Positions 35,473 to 44,652 of a DNA stretch of 64,000 bases are shown here, one piece after another (positions within the stretch are counted from its first letter, which is position 1; the number at the start of each line of letters is the position of its first letter). The notes under the pieces were generated by a model, which saw only the letters and a program-made list of their open reading frames with translations, did not search any database and had not been told where the DNA came from. Both the position numbers and the translations under genes were made by a program. This DNA is from Rhodospirillaceae bacterium (lineage in GTDB: Bacteria; Pseudomonadota; Alphaproteobacteria; Dongiales; Dongiaceae): contig JADJQM010000002.1 in NCBI GenBank assembly GCA_016712715.1, forward strand, positions 1,240,001-1,304,000, written 5' to 3'.

Positions 35473-37695
35473 TCAGTGCGATCGATCGAGGATGCTGCGC
35501 AGTTTCGCCGCCAGCTCCTGGTGCCGGAAGGGTTTGGCGAGGAAATGGCTGCCTTGCGCCAGGCGTCCCTGCAGCTTGACCGCCTGTTCGGTATAGCCGG
35601 AGGTGAACAGGATCGGCAGCGCTGGCCATTGCTGCGCCACGCTGGCTGCCAGTTGCTGCCCGTCCATGCCGCCCGGCATGACGATGTCGGTGAAGAGCAG
35701 GTCGCAGGCCGTGCCCGATGACAGGGTTGCAAGGGCCTCGGCGCCGCTCGCCACCGCCACCACTTGGTAGCCGAGATCGCCGAGCTGGCGGGCGACATGG
35801 TCGCGCACCAGCGCGTCATCCTCGACCAGCAGGATGTTCTCGCTGCCACCGCGCACGGAAGCGGGCAGGTCCCGGCCGGTTTGGGAGGCAGCGCCGATGG
35901 CGCGCGGCAGATAGAGCTTGACGCTCGTCCCATGCCCCGGCTCCGAATAAAGCAGCACATGGCCCAGCGATTGTTTCACGAAGCCATAGACCATGCTGAG
36001 GCCAAGGCCGCTGCCGCGCCCCAGTTCCTTGGTGGTGAAGAACGGCTCGAAGGCGCGCTCCAGGGTGGCGCTGTCCATGCCGGTGCCGCTGTCCGACACC
36101 GCGATCATGACATATTCTCCCACCGCCCCTTCACCGCCAACCTTGTTGTCGGGTGCGAAGGTGACGTTGCTGGTCTCCAGCGTCAGGCGCCCGCCTTCCT
36201 TCATGGCGTCGCGCGCATTGATGCACAGATTGAGCAGCGCATTCTCCAGCTGTCCCTGATCCACCAGGGCCGGCCAAAGATCCGCCTGCGGTACGCGCGT
36301 GATATCGATCTGCTCGCCCAATGTCCGGCGCAGCAACCCGTCCATGCCCTCGATGAGCTGGTTGACGTCGGTGGCTTTCGGATCCAGCGGCTGGCGGCGC
36401 GCAAAGGCCAGCAACCGGCTGGTGAGCTCGGCGCCGCGGAGCGCGGCCTTCACCGTCATCTCCGCCAGCCCCTTCAACTGCCGGTCGGCATCGAGGCGCT
36501 CGGCCAGCATCTCGGCATTGCCGAGCACCACGGTGAGGAGATTGTTGAAATCATGCGCGATCCCGCCGGTGAGCTGGCCGATCGCTTCCATCTTCTGCGA
36601 CTGTCGCAGCTTCTGGTCCAGCTCCTCGATCGCGTCGCGCTGGCGCTTCAACGACTCCGCCGTGCCGTTGAGGAGCACCATCAGCTTGCCGAGATCGCCC
36701 GTGGGATGGGGTGGGGGAATGCGCGCATCGAGATCGCCTTGCCCCAGCCTGGCGATCATCGCCGAAATGAGCTCGACCCGGCGCCTGATGCTGAACTCGG
36801 CGAAGGTCCAGACACCGGCAAAGAGCAGCAACGACAGGGCGACCAGGCTCGCCAGATCCACCAGCAGGCGCTTGTTCGCCACAGCCACCAGCTCGCGCTC
36901 GGGCAGGCCCACCAGCACATAGAGGCCGGCATCCTGTGACCGCGCGGCATCCGCCACGGCCCACACCTTGCCATCCTCCTCGATGACCGCGACCCCGTTC
37001 CCGGCTTCCGCCAGCCCCTTGACCACCGCGCCGAACAGATCGGTCTCCGCCATCGAGGCGCCCAGCGGCACGGCATGTTCCGTGCCCGGCTGCCACACCA
37101 GAATCGTGCCCTTCTTGTTGACCAGCAGGATTTCACGTCTCCCCAGCGGCACCTGGTACGCCTCGACCAGCTTCTGGAGATTGAGCGAGGCGAGCAGGAC
37201 GAATCTCGGCTCGGCAGTCTCCGCCCGCGCCGGATGAGCGATCTGCAGCACCGCAAGGCCGGTAAGGCGGCCGAAGGTCGTCTCCAGCGCGACGCCGCCC
37301 TTGAGCGCCAGCGCGCTCTTGAAATAGCCTCGGTCGGAAAGATCGAGATCGCGCCCGGACTGCAGCGAATCGCAGAACAGCGCGCCGTCCGTCCGGATCG
37401 TGAGGATGCCGGTATATTGCGGGTTCTGCTCACGCACATCGGACAGGAAGCGCGAACAGGCGGCCCGGTCCTGCGTCTCGAGGTCGCGGGCGCGCGCCAA
37501 TCCATAGAGCAGCTGGTTCGTGCCCTTGATCTTCTCGTCGAGTTCATGGGTGAGGGCTTCGGCCAGGGTCCGGAGATCGGCCTGCGCTTGCCGGATGCCG
37601 GCGCCGCGGTCCTGCAGGAACCGCAGGCCGATGAGCAGTCCCGGCACCAGCGTCGCCAGCAGGACCAGGATCAGGAGACGGGTGCGAATGCTCAT
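35473..37695 (-). CDS. Hybrid sensor histidine kinase/response regulator with periplasmic cache-like domain
   Basis: 740 residues. A membrane segment at about 5-25 is followed by a periplasmic sensor of Cache type (about 30-275; YFKSALALKGG, VLLASLNLQKLVEAY), a second membrane segment (about 277-300), HAMP (300-355), a HisKA region of the GGIAHDFNNLL type (His about 381), HATPase motifs (LCINARDAM, DSGTGMD, GSGLGLS) and a C-terminal receiver (Asp about 670 in FTDIVMPG). It is divergent from the CheY-like gene at 37960, a plausible partner. Confidence 0.9.
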   Translation of the reverse strand: MSIRTRLLILVLLATLVPGLLIGLRFLQDRGAGIRQAQADLRTLAEALTHELDEKIKGTNQLLYGLARARDLETQDRAACSRFLSDVREQNPQYTGILTIRTDGALFCDSLQSGRDLDLSDRGYFKSALALKGGVALETTFGRLTGLAVLQIAHPARAETAEPRFVLLASLNLQKLVEAYQVPLGRREILLVNKKGTILVWQPGTEHAVPLGASMAETDLFGAVVKGLAEAGNGVAVIEEDGKVWAVADAARSQDAGLYVLVGLPERELVAVANKRLLVDLASLVALSLLLFAGVWTFAEFSIRRRVELISAMIARLGQGDLDARIPPPHPTGDLGKLMVLLNGTAESLKRQRDAIEELDQKLRQSQKMEAIGQLTGGIAHDFNNLLTVVLGNAEMLAERLDADRQLKGLAEMTVKAALRGAELTSRLLAFARRQPLDPKATDVNQLIEGMDGLLRRTLGEQIDITRVPQADLWPALVDQGQLENALLNLCINARDAMKEGGRLTLETSNVTFAPDNKVGGEGAVGEYVMIAVSDSGTGMDSATLERAFEPFFTTKELGRGSGLGLSMVYGFVKQSLGHVLLYSEPGHGTSVKLYLPRAIGAASQTGRDLPASVRGGSENILLVEDDALVRDHVARQLGDLGYQVVAVASGAEALATLSSGTACDLLFTDIVMPGGMDGQQLAASVAQQWPALPILFTSGYTEQAVKLQGRLAQGSHFLAKPFRHQELAAKLRSILDRSH

Positions 37696-37959
37696 GAGGT
37701 ACTATCCATCTTCCCCAAAGGGCGGCGACCCGCGCGGCAAGTTGGCTCTTGGCGACGACGGAGATCCGTGGACCATAGCCCGAATGGACAAATCCTTGCA
37801 GCCCTGTTGTGGCGGCGCTCGGCCGGGCAGGGCGTTAACCGCTTGATAAGGCGCGGTGGCCTAGGGTGCCCGCGGCCGACCGACGGCAAGGTGCGGCCAT
37901 GGAATGAGGCGTCCATGGACTGACATAGGCCGGGCGGCCGGCGTGAGGGATATGGACTG

Positions 37960-38331
37960 ATGGTACATGTACTGCTGATTGAAGATGACCCGCTGGTCCA
38001 GGACATGCTGCAGGTGGCCCTGCAACTTGCCGGCTATGAGGTCACCCTGGCCAGCAATGGGCGCGAGGGATTGCGCAAATTCGCCGCGCAAAAGCCCGAC
38101 ATCGTCGTCACCGACATCATCATGCCGGAACAGGAGGGGATCGAGACCATCCTCGCCATCCGCAAAATCGACCAGGCCCTGCCGATCATCGCGATGAGCG
38201 GCGGTTCCAGCATCGGCGCCCTCGACTTCCTCGACGCCGCCAGGACCTTCGGCGCCAGCCGCATCCTCACCAAGCCCTTCAGCCCCAAGGACCTCATCGC
38301 GGCCCTCAAGGACTGCCTGATCGCCCATTGA
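37960..38331 (+). CDS. CheY-like single-domain response regulator
   Basis: 123 residues, receiver domain only. Phospho-acceptor Asp52 (VVTDIIMPE), acidic pair Glu8/Asp9-Asp10 (LIEDDPLV), signalling Ser about 80 (IAMSGG) and Lys about 104 (LTKPF). There is no DNA-binding output. It lies divergently from the hybrid kinase, so phosphorelay pairing is likely. The 264-bp divergent gap carries no other gene. Confidence 0.92.
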   Translation: MVHVLLIEDDPLVQDMLQVALQLAGYEVTLASNGREGLRKFAAQKPDIVVTDIIMPEQEGIETILAIRKIDQALPIIAMSGGSSIGALDFLDAARTFGASRILTKPFSPKDLIAALKDCLIAH

Positions 38332-38358
38332 TCCGGCCGCGGGGCAGCAGTCGCCCGC

Positions 38359-38832
38359 TCACCGCGACAGCGGCACGCCGTCATAGAGCCGGGGCAATGC
38401 GCTGTAATCCTCGATGCCGAGGCATTGGCAGACCATCCCGTTGCTGGCCAGCGGGAACAGGCCGTACCGTACCGTGAGAAAGCCGCCCGACCGCGCTGGC
38501 CAGTCATATCGATCGATCACAGGTGCGGCGCTGTCATGGCATTGGCGATAGCTGGCCATCAGCTTGGCGATGGCGCCATGATCGCCCTCATCGTTCAATT
38601 CGTCGAGATAGAGGCCGGCGAGGTTCATCCCGTTCCACTCATCGACCCTGGTCCCGGTCAGGCGATAGCGCACGCGAAACGGATCCTGTTCGAACGCCGT
38701 CAACAGCAGCAGCGGCAGCAGGGAGGGGATGGCGGATAGCTCGACCATCGCCCGCTCCGGCACGCGGCCTTCATTGAGGCTCGACCAGTAGGCGGAGAGG
38801 GCTGCGATCGGATCCTGGAACGACTGTCCCAT
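38359..38832 (-). CDS. PAS_5-type PAS domain protein, copy 4
   Basis: 157 residues. Core: MVELSAIPSLLPLLLLT, FRVRYRLTGTRVDEWNG, LAGLYLDEL and a C-terminal strand VCQCLGIEDYSALPRLYDG. It resembles copy 3 (33880-34437) more than copies 1 and 2. It converges on the CheY-like gene. ATG 38832 starts the domain; the frame is open to 38910. Confidence 0.66.
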   Translation of the reverse strand: MGQSFQDPIAALSAYWSSLNEGRVPERAMVELSAIPSLLPLLLLTAFEQDPFRVRYRLTGTRVDEWNGMNLAGLYLDELNDEGDHGAIAKLMASYRQCHDSAAPVIDRYDWPARSGGFLTVRYGLFPLASNGMVCQCLGIEDYSALPRLYDGVPLSR

Positions 38833-39258
38833 CCCGGTCAAAGACCTCTCGCTGGGCAGGTGGCTGGCGCAATCCGCATGGCGGTTTCCTCGGATACCCC
38901 AACGTAGCACTCGTGAATGCGCGACGACGACATTTGATCATCATCCTAGGGAGTCCTGGTCGGCAAGACAAAACTTGCGATCATAATCCTATAACGATGG
39001 CCTGAACGGCATCTCCACCCACTTTCGGACTTAATTCCCGCATTGCAGCAGCATTTTGCTGCGCTGCTTCGGCAAATACTGGCATTTTTAGAAGGGTCTT
39101 GGCACTCCGCGCGTAGCGCCCTTGCTGGCTCGCGTCCACTCTCCCGCCGCTGCACCCGCGCCTTGACCGCGACGCGCGGCCGCCATTGCAAGAAGCCGAC
39201 ACAGGAACGACGCCTCCCGCCAGCGGGACCGCCGCCGATTGTGCCGCAAGGAGGAAGA
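38833..39258. other. Intergenic region upstream of the aerotaxis-type PAS gene
   Basis: 426 bases without a convincing gene. It holds divergent upstream sequence, a small hairpin (GCAGCA 39045-39050 / TGCTGC 39057-39062) and an AT-richer stretch at 38970-39090. Short minus-strand frames here have atypical codon use. The downstream gene uses AAGGAGG at 39248-39254. Confidence 0.5.
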
Positions 39259-39840
39259 ATGTCGACCGCCACAAATGTACTGACTGCACCGCCGCGTCAG
39301 GGTCCGGCCGCGCGCAAATTATCGCGCACCGTGACACCGACCCAGACCGAGGTGTTTTTCGAGCGCAACGATCTCATCGTCAGCAAGACCGATCTCAAGG
39401 GCAATCTCACCTATGTCAACGAGATCTTCCTGCGCATTTCCGAATATTCGGAAGCGGAGCTGCTCGGCCAGCCGCACAGCTTCATCCGTCATCCCAGCAT
39501 GCCGCGGTGCGTTTTCAAGCTGCTCTGGGACCGGCTGCAGGCCGGTGCCGAGATCTTCGCCTATGTGAAGAACATGACCAAGAGCGGCGCCTATTACTGG
39601 GTGCTGGCCCATGCGACACCCAGCGTCACCGCGAGCGGCGAGGTGGTCGGCTACCATTCCAACCGCCGTGTCCCGGAACGCAAGGCCGTCGACGTGATCG
39701 TGCCGCTCTACGCCGCGCTGAAATCGATCGAGGACACCGAGACCGACCGCCGTGCCGGCCTCATGAAATCATCGCAGCACCTGCAGGACATTCTCTCGAA
39801 GAAGGGTATCGGTTATGACGAATTCATTCACGGCCTCTAA
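39259..39840 (+). CDS. Aer-type PAS sensor protein (split aerotaxis receptor, sensor half)
   Basis: 193 residues. The PAS domain (about 45-150) has the Aer signature: LIVSKTDLKGNLTYVNEIF, ISEYSEAELLGQPHSFIRHP, MPRCVFKLLWDRLQAG and NMTKSGAYYWVLAHATP, the FAD-binding redox/oxygen sensor form. There are no membrane segments and no signalling domain of its own. The ATG at 39259 follows AAGGAGGAAGA. Its last 26 bases overlap the MCP gene, so the two proteins are probably made together and work as one receptor. Confidence 0.88.
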   Translation: MSTATNVLTAPPRQGPAARKLSRTVTPTQTEVFFERNDLIVSKTDLKGNLTYVNEIFLRISEYSEAELLGQPHSFIRHPSMPRCVFKLLWDRLQAGAEIFAYVKNMTKSGAYYWVLAHATPSVTASGEVVGYHSNRRVPERKAVDVIVPLYAALKSIEDTETDRRAGLMKSSQHLQDILSKKGIGYDEFIHGL

Positions 39841-41119
39841 AATCCTCGGGGCCGCCGCCACGGCCGCGGCCATTCTGGCCATCGCCGCGCTGGACATGGC
39901 GGAGGTCTACCAGCCGCTGGTGGCGGGTGTTGCGGCGCTCATCGGCCTCATCGGTCTAGGCTTCTTGCTGTTCGGCGCCCGTGCCGGTGGTGGTGGCAAC
40001 CGCGCCATCGCCTATGCGCGCCAGATCTGTCTCGACGCCGCCGCCGGCAATTTCGAGGCCCGCATCATCAACATCGAGGACAAGGGCGAACTCGGCCAGT
40101 TGTTCGGCGCCATCAACAATCTCATCGACCGTTCCGACGCCTATCTGCGTGAATCGGCGGCGGCGATGGATCATGTGGCGCGCGGTGTGTTCTACCGCCG
40201 CATCATCGAAACCGGCACGGTCGGCAGTTTCCTCGCCGGGGCACGGCGCATCAACAGCGCCATCGACACGATGTCCGGAAAGATGCAGGAAACGCGCCGC
40301 ATCGTCGACAAGATCACCCATGTCATGGGCTCGGTCTCCTCGGCGGCGACCGAGCTGGAATCGACCTCGCTCTCGATGCAATCGACGGCGGAACGCGCCA
40401 GCTCCCGCGCCGAGGCCGCGACCAGCGGCGCCGAGCAGGCCTCGACCAGTGTGGGCACCGTAGCCGCCGCGGCCGAGGAACTCTCCAGCTCGATCCACGA
40501 GATCAGCCAGCAGGTCACCCGCTCGAACGAGATCACGCGGCTGGCCGTGCAGGAAACGCAGAAGACCAGCCAGCAGATGCTCGACCTTGCCAAGGTGACC
40601 GAGCGGATCGACGGCGTGGTCGTGCTCATCTCCAACATCGCCAGCCAGACCAACCTGCTGGCCTTGAACGCGACGATCGAAGCCGCCCGCGCCGGAGAGG
40701 CCGGCAAGGGCTTCGCCGTGGTGGCGTCCGAGGTGAAGCAGCTCGCCAGCCAGACCGCGCGCGCCACCGAGGAGATCACTGAGCAGATCTCGGCCATCCG
40801 CAACGCCACCGGCGCTGCCGTGGACAGTGTTCAGGGCATCGGCCGCACGGTGAGTGAGGTGAGCGAGATCGCCGGCTCCATCGCCGCCGCCATCGAGCAG
40901 CAGGGGGCGGCCACCAAGGAGATCGCCGCCAGCGTCGCGCGCGCCTCCGACGGCACCATCGACGTGCGCGAGAATATTGCCGAAGTCATGACCATCGCCA
41001 GCGAATCCCGCGAAGCGGCGACCGGCGTGCTCGGCGCTTCGGGCGAACTCGCCAAGCAGGCCGAAGGCCTCACCGCCGAAATGGCCGTCTTCGTCGACGT
41101 CATGAACCGCGTCGGGTAA
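39815..41119 (+). CDS. Methyl-accepting chemotaxis protein (split receptor, signalling half)
   Basis: 434 residues. Two adjacent membrane segments (about 8-28 and 33-55) without a real periplasmic domain, a HAMP-like linker, then the long coiled coil with the signalling tip IASQTNLLALNATIEAARAG and flanking GKGFAVVASEVKQLA. The lack of an external sensor domain fits signal input from the overlapping Aer-type PAS protein. Output is through CheW/CheA, not in this window. Confidence 0.93.
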   Translation: MTNSFTASKILGAAATAAAILAIAALDMAEVYQPLVAGVAALIGLIGLGFLLFGARAGGGGNRAIAYARQICLDAAAGNFEARIINIEDKGELGQLFGAINNLIDRSDAYLRESAAAMDHVARGVFYRRIIETGTVGSFLAGARRINSAIDTMSGKMQETRRIVDKITHVMGSVSSAATELESTSLSMQSTAERASSRAEAATSGAEQASTSVGTVAAAAEELSSSIHEISQQVTRSNEITRLAVQETQKTSQQMLDLAKVTERIDGVVVLISNIASQTNLLALNATIEAARAGEAGKGFAVVASEVKQLASQTARATEEITEQISAIRNATGAAVDSVQGIGRTVSEVSEIAGSIAAAIEQQGAATKEIAASVARASDGTIDVRENIAEVMTIASESREAATGVLGASGELAKQAEGLTAEMAVFVDVMNRVG

Positions 41120-41147
41120 GGCACGCGAGCGCCCGACGGTCGCTTCC

Positions 41148-42086
41148 TCACCGCTCCGCTGTGAGGAAGCGCGCAATCGCATCCGCCGGCACCTTCGCCT
41201 CGGCGCAGATGCGGCGGGCGAGGTTTGCTGCCGCGTCGCGCACCGGGCCCGGCGGGCGGTCCAGCCAATAGGAGGAGGGGTTGAGCGCCGTGCGCTGGTC
41301 GAGCATGACGAGCTTCCCCTGTTTAATGAGATCGGCGGCGAGCGGTGGCCGTGCAAGCGCTACACCCAGCCCGTTCATCGCCGCATCCAGCACCAGATTG
41401 TAATCCTCGAAGCGGCGGTCATGAGGCCTTGGCTTGTAGTCGAGCTGCTGCGCCATGAACCAGGCGCGCCAGCCAGCCGCATCGGAATCATGGATGAGCG
41501 GCTGCTCGAGCAGGCGCGCCGCATCACCATTTCTGCCGATCTCGTCGGCCAGTTGCGGCGCGGCGATCGGGAAGCAGTATTCCTCGAACAGCTGCAGCGA
41601 GATGCGACCGGGAATGGCCCCGCGCCCGCAGCGGATGGCGAGGTCGATCCCGTCATCGGCCAGATCCACATGGCGATGATCGGCGCTCAATGTCACGCGC
41701 AGGCTCGGCTTGCCGCTCTCGAATTTCTTGAGGCGCGGCATCAGCCACAAGCCGCAGACCGAGGGAATGGTCGACAGCCGCACCACCGCCGACCCTCTCG
41801 ATTCCGTCCAGCGATCCGAGGTGTCGGCGATGAGCGCGAAGGCCTCATTGGTGCGGAGATACAGCCGCTGCCCTTCCGGCGTCAGGGCGACACCACGCGC
41901 CTGCCGGTCGAAGAGTTTGAGGCCCAGCCAATGTTCGAGCTTCGCCACCTGCCGACTGACCGCGCCATGGGTGATGTTGAGGGCGCTGGCGGCCGCCGAG
42001 AAGCTGCCGCCCCGCGCCGCCGCCTCGAAAGCACGCAGCGTGTCCAAGGGCGGGAGAGGGTTGGCTGAGCTGTGATCCATGGTCAC
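41148..42086 (-). CDS. LysR-family transcriptional regulator (GcvA-like)
   Basis: 312 residues: N-terminal winged helix-turn-helix (LPPLDTLRAFEAAARGGSFSAAASAL, residues 11-70) and a periplasmic-binding-like effector domain (DDGIDLAIRCGRG, GLGVALARP). The wording is that of the GcvA subgroup. LysR genes usually regulate a divergent neighbour, but the next gene upstream is on the same strand, so the target is unclear. Confidence 0.9.
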   Translation of the reverse strand: MTMDHSSANPLPPLDTLRAFEAAARGGSFSAAASALNITHGAVSRQVAKLEHWLGLKLFDRQARGVALTPEGQRLYLRTNEAFALIADTSDRWTESRGSAVVRLSTIPSVCGLWLMPRLKKFESGKPSLRVTLSADHRHVDLADDGIDLAIRCGRGAIPGRISLQLFEEYCFPIAAPQLADEIGRNGDAARLLEQPLIHDSDAAGWRAWFMAQQLDYKPRPHDRRFEDYNLVLDAAMNGLGVALARPPLAADLIKQGKLVMLDQRTALNPSSYWLDRPPGPVRDAAANLARRICAEAKVPADAIARFLTAER

Positions 42087-42227
42087 AGCTCAGCGTCCAA
42101 CTGTTCGCTTGTCAAGGGGTTCAGGTAAGCGAGATTGCGGCTTCAGGGGCCGACAGCACTGGAGAAACATGCAGATATCCCCCGAAAACGCGACAATATC
42201 CCCCGTTTTGCTGACCGAAAAATCGTC

Positions 42228-43152
42228 TCAGGACGTGAATTTCGCCCGCACGTCGTAATGATGCGCCTTCGCCCAGTCGCGCACCTTGGCCTCGAGATCG
42301 GCATCGATGGTGGTGGGCAGCGTCACCACGAAGCGCACATATTGATCGCCGCGCAGCTTTGCTCTTGGGGTTGAGGATCCCCTTGCCCTTTAGGCGTAAC
42401 TGCGTCCCCGAATTGCTGCCGACCGGCACCTTGAGTGCCACACGGCCATCGATCGTCGGCACCTGCACGGTCCCGCCCAGCACCGCTTCGCTGAGGGTGA
42501 TCGGGCATTCCAGCAGGATGTCGAGGCCATCGCGCTCGAAAAAGGGATGCGGTTTCACGCCGATCTCGACGAAGGCATCGCCATTGGGGGCGCCACCCTG
42601 GCCGGGCATGCCCTGGCCCTTCAAGCGCAGCTGGCTGCCATCCTCGGTGCCGGGCGGGAGCGTCACGTCGAGGGTCTTGCCATCGGCCAATCCCAGCCGC
42701 TTCTTGCCGCCATTGACCGCATCGATGAACTCGACCTCGAGCCGGTAGGTGACGTCGGCGCCGCGCATCTTGAGGCCGCTGCGGCCGCGGCCGAACCCGA
42801 AGAAATCCTTGAAGATCTCGTCATTCTCGCCCTCGTCGAGGCCGAAATCCTTGGCGGTGCGGGCGCGCCCCCCAGCCTGACCGGGCCGGCCATTGCCCCA
42901 GGGTCCGCCGGGCTGGAAACCGGCACGGGGATTGCCATTGTCATCCAATTCGCCGCGATCGTATTTCCGCCGCTTCTCGACATCCGAGAGCATGTCATAG
43001 GCGGCGCTGATCTCCTTGAACTGGCTTTCGATCTTCTTGTCGCCGGGGTTGAGATCGGGGTGCAGCTTCTTGGCGAGCTTGCGGTAAGCCTTCTTGATCT
43101 CATCTGCCGTGGCGACGCGACCGACGCCGAGCGTCTTATAGGGATCGGGCAT
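42228..43152 (-). pseudogene. DnaJ-type co-chaperone (CbpA-like), frameshifted near the 3' end
   Basis: J domain (residues 1-70 with the HPD motif in KKLHPDLNPGDK), Gly-rich linker, and C-terminal peptide-binding domains (LRLKGQGMPGQGG; LRLKGKGILNPKSK); no zinc finger, as in CbpA. After about residue 264 the frame breaks. Reading one base shifted from about 42352-42362 continues a family-like end (GDQYVRFVVTLPTTIDADLE) to a stop at 42228. As written the protein would run on in an unrelated frame to 42121. One extra base, real or a sequencing error, explains this. Confidence 0.78.
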
Positions 43153-43199
43153 AAGTCTTTCCGCCACACGAATAATTCGTCATGGCGGGAAAATAGGGG

Positions 43200-43733
43200 C
43201 TAGCGGATGATTTTCCAAGTGCCATCGAGCTGGCGGCAGGCGGTGCCGGTGCCGGCGGTGGTCTGCCCCTGCGCGGTGACGCCGGTCTGGAACTCGCGGC
43301 AGGTCTGGCCGGTGGCGGTCTTCACCGTCTCGATCGGCTTGGTATAGCCGCTGGTCTGGTTCTGCGGATTGGACCAGGTGGCCTGCTGCCCGTCCGGCAC
43401 GGTGTTGAGCGCGCGGTTGGCGGTCTGGTAGGAGGTCTGCTGATCCTGGCGGTCGAGATAGGCGCCGACCTGGTTGCCGACGACACCGCCGGCCAGGGCA
43501 CCAAGGCCCGCCGCCCACCACCAATTATCCTCGCCGCCGATGGCAGCACCCGCCGCAGCCCCACCCAGGGCGCCCAGCACGGTGCCGGTGTTCTGCTTGC
43601 CACCGCCATAGGAATTGGCCGAGCAGGCGGCGAGCGGCAGCGCGAGGCCGGCCACCAGGACGCCCGCCAGCAACTTGCGGCCCAGCGACTTGCGGTCAAG
43701 CCCGGCGGCGTGAATGTGTGCAGACATGTTCAT
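43200..43733 (-). CDS. 17-kDa surface antigen-like glycine-zipper lipoprotein
   Basis: 177 residues. Lipoprotein signal (LLAGVLVAGLALPLAAC, lipobox LAAC), then a glycine-zipper segment (GALGGAAAGAAIGG and GLGALAGGVVGNQVGAYLDRQD) typical of the Rickettsia 17-kDa / OmpA-like lipoprotein family. A C-terminal domain with two Cys (TCREFQTGV, ACRQLDGTWKII) follows. It is outer-membrane anchored. ATG 43733 follows AGGAA at a five-base spacing. Confidence 0.86.
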   Translation of the reverse strand: MNMSAHIHAAGLDRKSLGRKLLAGVLVAGLALPLAACSANSYGGGKQNTGTVLGALGGAAAGAAIGGEDNWWWAAGLGALAGGVVGNQVGAYLDRQDQQTSYQTANRALNTVPDGQQATWSNPQNQTSGYTKPIETVKTATGQTCREFQTGVTAQGQTTAGTGTACRQLDGTWKIIR

Positions 43734-43853
43734 CGGGAATTCCTGTGTCAAAACAACGCGACTCCGCGCCGCAACCATAACGAAAATGGCGTCAACTGGT
43801 TCCGATTTCAATGCTATAGAGTTGGCTCAAAGGAATGTGATGGACCCGCAATC

Positions 43854-44495
43854 ATGAGTGATGCCACCGCCGACGCCGACCTCAACCCAGCAGCGCGCCA
43901 TCCCTGGGGCGAACCGTTCGCAAAATTCGCGGCCTGGCTCGCGGAAGCTGAAGTCTCCGAACCCAACGACCCCAACGGCATGGCCCTGGCGACTGTCGGG
44001 CCCGACGGCATGCCCTCGGTGCGCATGGTGCTGCTCAAGGATTTCGACGAACGCGGCTTCGTCTTCTACACGAATTTCGAGAGCAAGAAGGGCACGCAGA
44101 TCCTCTCCAACATGAAGGCCGCGATTGTGCTCCACTGGAAGTCGCTCCGCCGCCAGATCCGCGTCGAGGGCGAGGTCGAGACGGTGACCGACCAGGAGGC
44201 CGACGATTATTATCATTCGCGCCCGCGCAGCAGCCAGCTGGGCGCCTGGGCCTCGATCCAGTCGCGGCCGATGCAGCATCGTTTCGATCTCGAAAAGCGC
44301 GTGGCGATGTTCACGGCCAAGCACCCGCTCGGTACCATCCCGCGCCCGCCGCATTGGTCGGGCTTCCGCATCAAGCCGACCTATATCGAGTTCTGGGAAG
44401 ACCGCCCGTTCCGCCTCCATGACCGGCTGATCTTCAAACCGGCGCCGGATGTGGCCCATGGCCAGGGTTGGGTGACGGAGAAACTGTATCCGTGA
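43854..44495 (+). CDS. pdxH: Pyridoxamine 5'-phosphate oxidase
   Basis: 213 residues. Oxidises PNP/PMP to PLP with FMN. Family motifs are complete: ATVGPDGMPSVRMVLLKDFDERGFVFYTN, HWKSLRRQIRVEG, SRPRSSQLGAWAS, and the C-terminal signature EFWEDRPFRLHDR. The start MSDATADAD (ATG 43854) gives the usual length. It is divergent from the 17-kDa lipoprotein gene. Confidence 0.97.
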   Translation: MSDATADADLNPAARHPWGEPFAKFAAWLAEAEVSEPNDPNGMALATVGPDGMPSVRMVLLKDFDERGFVFYTNFESKKGTQILSNMKAAIVLHWKSLRRQIRVEGEVETVTDQEADDYYHSRPRSSQLGAWASIQSRPMQHRFDLEKRVAMFTAKHPLGTIPRPPHWSGFRIKPTYIEFWEDRPFRLHDRLIFKPAPDVAHGQGWVTEKLYP

Positions 44496-44528
44496 CAGTC
44501 AGGACGACACTGTTACCGCTTCCCAATT

Positions 44529-44589
44529 CGTCATGGTCGGCCGTCGGCGAATGCCGACATTCGTCGGCTGTGGCCAACCATCCACGAGT
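44529..44589 (+). repeat. REP-like element, extended variant copy F
   Basis: Same CGTCAT head and CCACGAGT tail as copies A-E, but the hairpin core is replaced by a longer imperfect palindrome with stem GGTCGGCC / GGCCAACC and an inner GTCGGCGAATGCCGAC repeat. It is paired with inverted copy G 21 bases downstream. Confidence 0.75.
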
Positions 44590-44610
44590 CACTTTCTTTG
44601 CGCGGATGGA

Positions 44611-44645
44611 AACTCGTGGGTGGTCGGCCTTCGCCGACCATGACG
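44611..44645 (-). repeat. REP-like element, stem-variant copy G
   Basis: Stem GGTCGGC / GCCGACC around CTTC. Relative to copies A-E the fifth stem base pair is swapped (C-G to G-C), so pairing is preserved by a compensatory change. With copy F it forms a REPIN-like doublet between pdxH and the cation-efflux gene. Confidence 0.85.
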
Positions 44646-44652
44646 TTTTAAG

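Noticed and set aside
38981..39105. Short minus-strand frame ending VGGDAVQAIVIGL as a gene
   Set aside because: Codon use is unlike the genome, there is no ribosome-binding site and no family match.
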